Shown one piece after another: positions 1 through 5,875 of a DNA stretch of 8,379 nucleotides. A program made the translations under genes and the position numbers. Source of the stretch: Candidatus Poseidoniaceae archaeon (GTDB lineage: Archaea > Thermoplasmatota > Poseidoniia > Poseidoniales > Poseidoniaceae); NCBI GenBank assembly GCA_022451765.1, contig JAKUNY010000058.1:1-8379 (forward strand), read 5' to 3'. Position 1 is the stretch's first letter. Each line of letters opens with the position of its first letter. The notes beneath the pieces were generated by a model that saw only the letters and a program-made list of their open reading frames with translations, had not been told where the DNA came from and did not search any database.

Positions 1-153
1 AGCCAACGCTTGTTGCTCTTGTGCTTGTGAGTGAGCTTCGATTGCTGCTGCTGCTTGTTGCTTTGCTTGTTGCTCAAGTTGCTGCTGGAGTTCGAGTTGT
101 CGGCGCTGTCGGAGAGCTTCGAGTTCCATCGAATCGTCCGTTGCGCTGCTCAT
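1..153 (-). CDS. PDCD5-family DNA-binding protein (5' part, runs off left edge)
   Basis: Partial gene. Only the first 51 residues are inside the window, starting from the ATG at 153-151. The visible part begins MSSATDDSMELEALRQRR and continues as a Gln/Ala-rich, strongly helical stretch (LEQQAKQQAAA around residues 26-36). This is the typical N-terminus of archaeal PDCD5/TFAR19-like DNA-binding proteins: an acidic start, then ELEALRQRR and a long charged helix. The start is supported by GGAAGTGA, one mismatch from the archaeal consensus GGAGGTGA, four bases before the ATG. It lies 14 bases downstream of the rps19e frame, and rps19e followed by PDCD5 is a common archaeal order, so co-transcription is likely. 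The family binds nucleic acid in vitro and its archaeal role is unclear. The conserved C-terminal core is outside the window, so the call rests on the N-terminus and the neighbour. Confidence 0.8.
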   Translation of the reverse strand, partial: MSSATDDSMELEALRQRRQLELQQQLEQQAKQQAAAAIEAHSQAQEQQALA

Positions 154-167
154 GAAGTCACTTCCAA

Positions 168-662
168 TCAATACTTGTCAAGTCCGGGGTATTCTGCCTC
201 GACTTCAGGTCGAACGCTGTGAGCGACTTCGTTGAGGAGCTTCTGTCCTGCAGGAGTGATTTCCCTGCCGTTGTAGAGTTGGGTCGCTTCGCGTCACTCT
301 GGTTCGACCACTCTAACGACTTGGGTTGATACGAGTCCAGCGTCTTCATCTTGTTGAACGAGTATTCGGATGACTTTTCTCGAGCCGACTCCGGGGGTGT
401 TCGGTTTGGAGCCGTTGTTCTTTCTGCCACCGTATTCTTGCGACAAGGCGGTAACCCCGATAGGGCCTTGACGAGCAACCTTGCGTAGAAGAGCGGCACC
501 TCGTGTGTGCCACCAGTCGGTTTGACTCGGGGGGCGCTCACGAGAGGAACCAGTTTTAACAACATCAGCCCATTCTGGCATCTTAATCGCATCATAGCTC
601 TTCAATTGCTCAGCTAAAGCTGGGATTAGAAAATTGGCAGGTACATCGTAAAACGTCGTCAT
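168..662 (-). pseudogene. rps19e: 30S ribosomal protein S19e, interrupted by an in-frame TGA
   Basis: This is the small-subunit ribosomal protein S19e, a winged-helix-like protein needed for late 30S maturation. The start chosen is the ATG at 662-660, giving MTTFYDVPANFLIPALAEQL, which matches the usual xTVYDVPA start; a GGTG Shine-Dalgarno site (671-668) sits five bases before it. The upstream ATG at 677 would add five atypical residues. Family landmarks are PEWADVVKTG, SRERPP, DWWHTRGAALLRK, GPIGVTALSQEYGGRKNNG and RKVIRILVQQDEDAGLV. After VVRVVEPE there is a TGA (296-294). The same frame then continues REATQLYNGREITPAGQKL and LLNEVAHSVRPEVEAEY to PGLDKY and a second TGA (170-168), which is a normal S19e C-terminus. 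Read through, the product is 164 residues, near family size; stopped at the first TGA it is 122 and lacks the last helices. A single-base error or a real nonsense mutation is more likely than recoding. Family call is certain; its status as broken is not. Confidence 0.85.
294..296 (-). other. In-frame TGA stop inside rps19e
   Basis: The plus-strand TCA reads as TGA on the minus strand, directly after the codons for VVEPE. The 41 codons that follow in the same frame are open and encode a recognisable S19e C-terminus (GREITPAGQKLL, then RPEVEAEYPGLDKY). The reading frame is intact on both sides, so this is one substituted codon and not a frameshift. A GGA, CGA or TCA codon would restore the protein with a single base change. 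Confidence 0.9.
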
Positions 663-697
663 AACTACACCAAGCAACCTTGCGACTTATCTCCCCT

Positions 698-710
698 ATT
701 TGAATAAAGC
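698..710 (-). promoter_or_regulatory. Possible TATA box for rps19e
   Basis: On the minus strand this AT-rich element reads GCTTTATTCAAAT. It lies about 40 bases upstream of the rps19e ATG at 662. An archaeal start site about 25 bases downstream would fall near 679 and leave a leader of roughly 17 bases that includes the GGTG site. The element also reads as TTGAATAAAG on the plus strand, so it could serve the divergent gene. This is position and composition only. Confidence 0.35.
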
Positions 711-797
711 GGGCGATTTCACCTCAGAAATGAAGAGCATTCTCGTGATTTTGGGCTCGTGCAAGTATTCTTGAATGGCTGCGTTTTCGGCTGTATA

Positions 798-1619
798 ATG
801 AAGAAGGCCTTGGCTCAGAATCCGAACCTCCTAAGAACACTTATCGGGTTGTCTCTTACTCTGATTGTGTTGCTTTCCTATGCTGTCTATGGTGCAACCA
901 TTTCTCCAAATTATTACATCTACGAAACGGAGGCGACAGAAAGTTCGTACGAGGACATCGAACTTTCGAAAATTTACCAAAACAACGAAACGACTTGGCT
1001 TGCTTCAATCCCTGCTGACGGACAGAACCTAACATGGATTAACATGACCGTCGACAACCTTGCAACTGGAGCTGTTGTAAAAATGACCAACGAAGGCATG
1101 TTGTATTCGCATCCGTTCCTCGGAGTTCCCGATGCGGAAGTCGAAGTGGATGGAAAAACGGTGGATTTTCGCTGCTCAGAGCACTGCGTTTATGGTGAAA
1201 CCATTGAGGTTGAGGCCGATACCAGCGCAGTAACAATCCAGGCATTGACATCGACCGATCCTGCAAGACGATCCAATGGCACCGTGTACGCAGACAATGC
1301 AGCCGAGGCAGAAGACCTTGCACGGAATGAAATCGACTATGAACACACACCGTCGTTGGTAACAATCCAGATTATTGAACCTGGAAACAAAACCGTTCAA
1401 CCGCAGGTGAACATTTACACTGTAAACGAAGGCTTTCATAGTGTCGATATCTTTGAAATTGACGCTGCTACAGAGTTTTTATGGGCACTTGCAGCCGTTG
1501 TAGGATGCTTCTCCATGGTTCTGATACCGTCGTTTACGGTCTATTTTGCCGCTCGCGCCAGAGAGCGTCGCAACGAAGAAAAACTCAAACTCGCAGTTGT
1601 AGAAGATTCAGACGAATAA
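798..1619 (+). CDS. Membrane protein of unknown function, two transmembrane segments with outside domain
   Basis: I do not recognise a family. The 273-residue product has a short basic N-terminus (MKKALAQNPNLLRT), a membrane segment at about residues 15-33, an outside domain of about 190 residues, a second membrane segment at about 227-251 (FLWALAAVVGCFSMVLIP region), and a charged cytoplasmic tail starting ARARERRNEEK. The basic flanks place both ends inside and the middle outside. The outside part is acidic, has five N-glycosylation sequons (near residues 63, 77, 82, 160 and 197) and a CxxxC pair (C126, C130) that could form a disulfide. Short alternating beta-type segments (AEVEVDGKTVDF, ETIEVEADTSAVTIQAL) suggest a beta-rich fold. 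The ATG at 798 is preferred over a GTG at 759, which would put a non-basic extension before the membrane segment. Upstream it faces rps19e. Downstream the large surface protein begins after 30 bases, so it is probably the first gene of an envelope operon. Confidence 0.8.
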   Translation: MKKALAQNPNLLRTLIGLSLTLIVLLSYAVYGATISPNYYIYETEATESSYEDIELSKIYQNNETTWLASIPADGQNLTWINMTVDNLATGAVVKMTNEGMLYSHPFLGVPDAEVEVDGKTVDFRCSEHCVYGETIEVEADTSAVTIQALTSTDPARRSNGTVYADNAAEAEDLARNEIDYEHTPSLVTIQIIEPGNKTVQPQVNIYTVNEGFHSVDIFEIDAATEFLWALAAVVGCFSMVLIPSFTVYFAARARERRNEEKLKLAVVEDSDE

Positions 1620-1635
1620 ATCAAATAGATAGAAA

Positions 1636-1652
1636 GGGGGTTGAGAATCATG
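1636..1652 (+). promoter_or_regulatory. Ribosome binding site deciding the start of the large surface protein
   Basis: A GGGGG run (1636-1640) lies nine bases before the ATG at 1650-1652. A TTG at 1641 is in the same frame but touches the G run, too close for use as a start. The ATG gives a clean signal-peptide N-terminus. Confidence 0.5.
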
Positions 1653-4600
1653 CCAAGAGTTGGTGTGGTAGGATTGCTCATCACACTTCTGCTCATTCAG
1701 CCAATTGCAAACACCGATCTTCCTATGGTTGAAGATGTCCAACACAGCAAAAATAGCAGTGGTGTGGACCTTCGAACAACTGACGTTTCAATCCGCTATT
1801 CCAATCCCAGTGATGAATCACAGTTCAAGATGTTCTCCTCAAATCACCCAATTTTGGGTTTTGAACGTCCAGAGGATTTGTACGTCGTGGATAGTGTAAA
1901 TTCAACACCCATGGACATCGAAGTTACTGTGCGAAACGATGGCATCGCAGCATCAGGAATTATCACAGTACAAATGCTGGTGCTGCACAATGAATACGAT
2001 CGATTTGAGCTTGCAAATCGAACCATAACCATGAACAGTCTTTCTGCAAATGGACAAGCAACTGCCACCTTCTTCAACGTGTATGTCAACTACTCAGGAA
2101 ATCACACGCTGCTTGTTACTCCTTCATTTCAGGGAGTTGACGATAATCCATCCAATGACATTTTGAATCGTCACTATACCGTTGCGAATTTCTATTTTAC
2201 TTGCACCTCTCTTGTCGGCTGGAATGCTGGACAATATTGGGGCACAAGTACCGACACAGCACTTAGTATGGGCCAATCTTGTCATATCGGTCAAGGGCAA
2301 TCAGGCTCCTATGTCGATAACTTGCAGACCGATTTAATGACACCCATATGGGATATGAGCGACATTGTTTCAAATCCAACCAGAACAAACGGACTTACCT
2401 TCTTTTATTCTGGTAGCGCTCAACCAAACGATTCGATGAAAGTTTATGCCATGAACAATCAAGGTAATTGGGACGAATTAGCGACAATTGCAGGAACGGT
2501 CGGTGCCACGTTGTCCAATTGGCAAACCATATCAAACAACCACATGGGCCATACCACTCCGTTAATTCCTGCTGATACTGCGTCGCATTTCCATTCAAAT
2601 TCAAGATTCAAGTTTACCTTTACTAGCGACTCATCAGGTACAGATGTAGGGTATTGGTTTGATGATTTCGTTGTGGTATACGATCAATCTGCACGCATGG
2701 AAGAGTACAATCTCGATGTATCTGGGGTGTTCACCGATGGTTCAATACCGGGCTCATGGGGAAAGATTCGATTGGAACTGACGAATACGGGAAACATTAG
2801 TGATTCATTGGTTCCATCGGTGACCAATCTTCCAAACGATTGGAATGTTGCGTTTTCGTTCCCCAGTGGCGCGGGCGTGAATCCTAACTCTGGTGTGCGC
2901 TTGCTTCCAGGAGAATCACGACAAATCGACGTTAAATTACAGCCAAGTTCGAATGCAACAGTTGGTTTTGTGCCGCTCACATTCATGGCAACAAGTTTGC
3001 AGAATCCGGTATTCTCTGTTCTAGAACCGATGCAATTTCAAGTCTCAGCAGATCGAATTCCGTACATTCATGTACCAGAAACTAAGCCAAAATGCGCCCC
3101 AGGATCATCCTGTGCATTTTTCGTAGATGTAGAGAACATTGGTCAAGCCACAGATGTCTTTGATTTGCAGGTCACTCCAAAATCATTGGACGATGGATGG
3201 AATGTTAATCTCGCCTTCGATCAATCCGGATCTGTGAGGCTGATTCCCAATCAGATTCAATCTGTAAAATTTGTAATGACAGTACCGTCAGGAGAGGCGC
3301 CAGATAAGACAGGTGAATTTTGGTTCACCATGGTTGCACAAAATGATACGACGAGAACCATAACCGAATCAATTGTGATCCAAGCTTCCATGGTGTCTGA
3401 TGCCAAAATCGAATTCCAATCGGAATCAAGTCAGCCGACAATGCTCACTGCTGGGGATCGAGTGGAAATCAAATACACATTAACCAATCTTGCAAGTCGC
3501 CAGGATAGTTTCGATTTATCTGTTAATTTCATACCAAAGATTGGTTGGACTGTCGAAGCCGAACAACGTCCACCAATTGTCATCAACCCTGGCGCATCAA
3601 CAACCTTCTACATCGCCGTAACTGCACCAACCAATGCACAAGCGAATGACATTGCCCCAGAGGTCAAACCGATACTGACCTCTACGCGCAGTGGCATGCA
3701 GTACGAAGGCCCAACATACAGCAACATCATCATTGAGACGCTTTACGACGTTCGCATTGCAATTGTGGACTCCGAATCTGAGCTCAAACCAGGCGGAACA
3801 ACAACAATCGATTTGTTGATTCAGAATGAGGGGAACGGTCCAACTTCTGTGGTTGTAAGTCTGATTGATGCCCCTACATCTTGGACCTATTCCCTTAGGC
3901 TGGACGGTGTAATTCTCGATGAGCCTAGGCTTGATTTAGGTGTCGCATACACGGGTGATCACATCAATGAACTTGAGCTACTTCTATTCGTTCCAATGAC
4001 TGAAGCAGGTGGTGAATTTCACACAGTTAGCATTGATGTGGAACCCGAAGGTGTTGACCTGAATCCAGAGAACAATGTTGCATCTCTTGACATGATTACC
4101 GGTCGAATTAACTTCCCCAATCTGAACGGGTCAATGTTCGATTCCCATGCGATGGTGGGTTCAACAGTAGCGCTCAATGCCACGGTCATGAATGTCGGGA
4201 ATGCTTTGGAATCAAGCATGGATGTTGGTTTTACTGTTTCAAGTTCCCCACCAACATCCGATGTGGGCGCTTTTCTGACTGCGGGTATAGGTGGGCCAAC
4301 TTCAGAGTCAGGTGAAGTCCTGACGTTCCCAATGGGTCCAGGCGCCAGTAAGTTGTTGTTCATTGACGTGGTGATTGGTGAAAATGTTCCACTAAATACT
4401 CGGGTTGTCGTCACAATCTTCGTTGAAGGGGGGTTTGATGATGAAGGGGATATTGTTCGAGAAGAACATCAAAATCTCATCATCGTTGATCAACAACGCA
4501 AGGTAGAGATGCGTCTTTCGAATCAAGATAATTTGACATTGGGTGAAGTAGGGGAACTGTGGTTCAACATTACCAGTCAATCCACCCAAACAGAGGATGT

Positions 4601-5177
4601 TGTTTACTCATTCGCCTATCCTGAAGATTGGCAAATGATGTGCAATAGTGCGTTGATTGCCAACAATGCACCCGTTAATGTCTCGCTTGCATTTTCAAGG
4701 AATTCGGATTCAATTCAAGATATACGTTGTGAAGTACGACGATTGAGTGGTTCTTTCACTGGAGATGTTGTTCTCACAGCGTCAACCGCTGATGAGACGA
4801 TACAATTTACAGATACTCGGACGTACACCTTTGAGAAACCAATAGAATCTGGAGGATTCTTTTCAGAAACCATCAATGGGCCAACAATGATTGCTCTAGC
4901 CTTTGGATTGGTGATTCTTGTTGCAATCCTGCTTGTTGCTCGAAAACAACGCTCGGCTCCAGCCGAAGAAGAGGCTTTTCTTTCCGGGCCCCCAATAACC
5001 CAGTCAACCGTCGTCGAGACACAACCTGCTGTAACTCACAGCGAAGTCGTTACCGAAACAGGAGGCACTCCAATTACACCCGCAATTCCAGACGGTGGGC
5101 TGCCGGATGGCTGGAGCATGGAGCAATGGGTTCACTACGGGCAACAATATCTTGACCGATTGGGGAAACAGCCTTGA
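1650..5177 (+). CDS. Large secreted, membrane-anchored surface protein with MAM-like and repeated NEW3/CARDB-like domains
   Basis: 1,175 residues. The N-terminal signal sequence is PRVGVVGLLITLLLIQPIANT (within residues 1-24). A CARDB-like domain covers about 88-178 (ending in DDNPSNDILNRHYTV). A MAM-like jelly-roll domain covers about 182-348 (C185, C211 and a closing YWFDDFVVVYD). Four NEW3/COG1470-like sandwiches follow at about 355-467, 468-587, 588-701 and 702-816, then a CARDB-like unit (819-946) and another sandwich (947-1066). Repeats share an NxG turn (NTGNISDS, NIGQATDVFDL, NEGNGPTSVVV, NVGNALESS) and a tryptophan at 398, 517, 633, 745 and 994. The only six cysteines pair up within domains: 185/211, 482/488 and 998/1027. 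One membrane helix (1080-1098) precedes a cytoplasmic tail ending GLPDGWSMEQWVHYGQQYL plus a few residues. Such architectures are typical of archaeal cell-surface or binding proteins. No protease or hydrolase motif was seen, so binding, adhesion or S-layer-like roles are inference. It is probably co-transcribed with its neighbours. Confidence 0.9.
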   Translation: MPRVGVVGLLITLLLIQPIANTDLPMVEDVQHSKNSSGVDLRTTDVSIRYSNPSDESQFKMFSSNHPILGFERPEDLYVVDSVNSTPMDIEVTVRNDGIAASGIITVQMLVLHNEYDRFELANRTITMNSLSANGQATATFFNVYVNYSGNHTLLVTPSFQGVDDNPSNDILNRHYTVANFYFTCTSLVGWNAGQYWGTSTDTALSMGQSCHIGQGQSGSYVDNLQTDLMTPIWDMSDIVSNPTRTNGLTFFYSGSAQPNDSMKVYAMNNQGNWDELATIAGTVGATLSNWQTISNNHMGHTTPLIPADTASHFHSNSRFKFTFTSDSSGTDVGYWFDDFVVVYDQSARMEEYNLDVSGVFTDGSIPGSWGKIRLELTNTGNISDSLVPSVTNLPNDWNVAFSFPSGAGVNPNSGVRLLPGESRQIDVKLQPSSNATVGFVPLTFMATSLQNPVFSVLEPMQFQVSADRIPYIHVPETKPKCAPGSSCAFFVDVENIGQATDVFDLQVTPKSLDDGWNVNLAFDQSGSVRLIPNQIQSVKFVMTVPSGEAPDKTGEFWFTMVAQNDTTRTITESIVIQASMVSDAKIEFQSESSQPTMLTAGDRVEIKYTLTNLASRQDSFDLSVNFIPKIGWTVEAEQRPPIVINPGASTTFYIAVTAPTNAQANDIAPEVKPILTSTRSGMQYEGPTYSNIIIETLYDVRIAIVDSESELKPGGTTTIDLLIQNEGNGPTSVVVSLIDAPTSWTYSLRLDGVILDEPRLDLGVAYTGDHINELELLLFVPMTEAGGEFHTVSIDVEPEGVDLNPENNVASLDMITGRINFPNLNGSMFDSHAMVGSTVALNATVMNVGNALESSMDVGFTVSSSPPTSDVGAFLTAGIGGPTSESGEVLTFPMGPGASKLLFIDVVIGENVPLNTRVVVTIFVEGGFDDEGDIVREEHQNLIIVDQQRKVEMRLSNQDNLTLGEVGELWFNITSQSTQTEDVVYSFAYPEDWQMMCNSALIANNAPVNVSLAFSRNSDSIQDIRCEVRRLSGSFTGDVVLTASTADETIQFTDTRTYTFEKPIESGGFFSETINGPTMIALAFGLVILVAILLVARKQRSAPAEEEAFLSGPPITQSTVVETQPAVTHSEVVTETGGTPITPAIPDGGLPDGWSMEQWVHYGQQYLDRLGKQP

Positions 5178-5198
5178 TGTGCGCCGACATGGAAGAGC

Positions 5199-5372
5199 AT
5201 GGTCCAAGAGAATCCTATCTGGTATTTCCTTTGGGTTGCCGTGGCGTTTTTTGGGGTACTCACTTGGTATCTTGACAAATTCAGTCACCGTGAGGAACTT
5301 GTTCGTATTTCTGCGTTAAGCGGCATTGTTTCTATGCTTAGCTTGGTCTTGTGGACATGGACAGATCTATGA
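5199..5372 (+). CDS. Small two-helix membrane protein (57 aa), unknown function
   Basis: A short gene that length cut-offs would miss. From the ATG at 5199 the product starts MVQENPIWYFLWVAVAFFG and ends SMLSLVLWTWTDL. It has two hydrophobic segments, at about residues 7-25 and 37-54, joined by a charged loop (YLDKFSHREELVRI). A GGAAGAG site sits just upstream. It starts 21 bases after the stop of the large surface protein, and its stop (5370-5372, TGAGGG) overlaps the likely ribosome binding site of the PqqD-like gene. It therefore fills what would otherwise be the only gap of about 200 bases in this operon. Its frame is the one the surface protein leaves at TGA 5175-5177, with seven codons between that stop and this ATG, so it is formally an in-frame continuation. 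I do not recognise the family. A hairpin membrane subunit or partner of the surface protein is possible. The coherent hydrophobic pattern makes chance unlikely. Confidence 0.65.
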   Translation: MVQENPIWYFLWVAVAFFGVLTWYLDKFSHREELVRISALSGIVSMLSLVLWTWTDL

Positions 5373-5380
5373 GGGATTTT

Positions 5381-5875
5381 ATGGAACTAAGTGACCTTGA
5401 ACATCATCCACTCGCACACAAATATCCTGTTCGCCTTCCAGTTTGGTGGTGCAGGACAGGTGATTCAGGTCCACATCCGGACGTCGAAGGGGCGACAGGG
5501 AAAACAATTGTTCTACGTTTTGAAAAAAAATTTGGGCGGATCGAGCGGATATTTGCTCGGTTGATGAGGGCTCCGCACGAATTACGTCGACCGCTGCTCG
5601 ACAAAAACAGTGTGTTGTGGGAATTATGCAATGGAAAAAGAACATTTTCTGAGATTTGCATGCTAATGAATTCAACATTCCATGAAGAGGTCTCTCCAGT
5701 CGTGCATCGAACACAAGCAGGAATTCAGGTGTTCATAGGTCTGAATGTCATGCGATACGTCGACAAACCGGAGCAGGTCGATTGGAGCACGATGCCTGGA
5801 AAGGTTCCAGTCGGACAAAATCTTGTCGAACAAATCGCAATTGATGCTGATATTGAACCGCGTGACGGCGATTAA
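5381..5875 (+). CDS. PqqD-like (RiPP recognition element fold) protein
   Basis: 164 residues, cytoplasmic, with no membrane segment or signal. Residues 55-127 resemble the PqqD family: a conserved start LLDKNSVLWELCNGKRTFSE, then EICMLMNSTF, a HEEV-containing helix, and AGIQVFIGLNVMRYV as the last strand-helix part. The family is a small winged-helix-like fold that binds peptide substrates of radical-SAM and other modifying enzymes; PqqD itself hands the PqqA peptide to PqqE. The N-terminal 50 residues (PVRLPVWWCRTGDSG and a basic KTIVLRFEKKFGRIER stretch) and the acidic C-terminus do not belong to that fold. The start at 5381 is favoured by GAGGGA six bases upstream. The in-frame ATG at 5369 gives an ATGA overlap with the small gene before it and is a fair alternative, as is GTG 5351. 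No radical-SAM or precursor-peptide gene is in the window, so the partner is unknown. A run of eight A at 5523-5530 lies inside the gene. Confidence 0.7.
   Translation: MELSDLEHHPLAHKYPVRLPVWWCRTGDSGPHPDVEGATGKTIVLRFEKKFGRIERIFARLMRAPHELRRPLLDKNSVLWELCNGKRTFSEICMLMNSTFHEEVSPVVHRTQAGIQVFIGLNVMRYVDKPEQVDWSTMPGKVPVGQNLVEQIAIDADIEPRDGD
5872..5875. other. Overlapping stop codons of convergent genes (TTAA)
   Basis: The palindrome TTAA holds the TAA of the plus-strand PqqD-like gene (5873-5875) and, read on the other strand, the TAA of the FGE-like gene (5874-5872). No intergenic space remains for a dedicated terminator, so the 3' ends of the two transcripts probably run into each other's coding region. 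The overlap itself is seen directly. Confidence 0.85.

Noticed and set aside
45..90. Short CTG/TTG-rich repeat-like stretch at the left end
   Set aside because: It is explained by Gln/Ala codons of the PDCD5-like helix on the minus strand and is not a separate repeat.
294..296. Selenocysteine or general TGA reassignment
   Set aside because: Several genes here end in TGA at natural protein ends (FMN reductase, the large surface protein, the S19e end), and Trp is encoded by TGG throughout. Nothing suggests Cys/Sec at this S19e site.
158..595. A 145-codon minus-strand frame over rps19e, considered as a frameshifted S19e continuation
   Set aside because: Its translation has no resemblance to S19e. 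The true C-terminus is in the original frame after the TGA, so this is a shadow frame.
759..797. GTG start at 759 for the first membrane protein
   Set aside because: It would add 13 residues (VFLNGCVFGC-type) before a typical basic start, and no ribosome binding site is seen before it.
1039..1439. Cys/Arg-rich minus-strand frames under the first membrane protein
   Set aside because: They are antisense shadows with odd composition and no family features, while the plus-strand frame has clear topology and sequons.
5095..5319. 74-codon plus-strand frame overlapping the end of the surface protein
   Set aside because: It is a shadow of two better frames: the tail of the surface protein and the 57-residue membrane protein.
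5523..5530. Run of eight A in the PqqD-like gene as a programmed frameshift site
   Set aside because: The frame on both sides is continuous and makes sense as one protein (RFEKKFGR). No alternative product is suggested.
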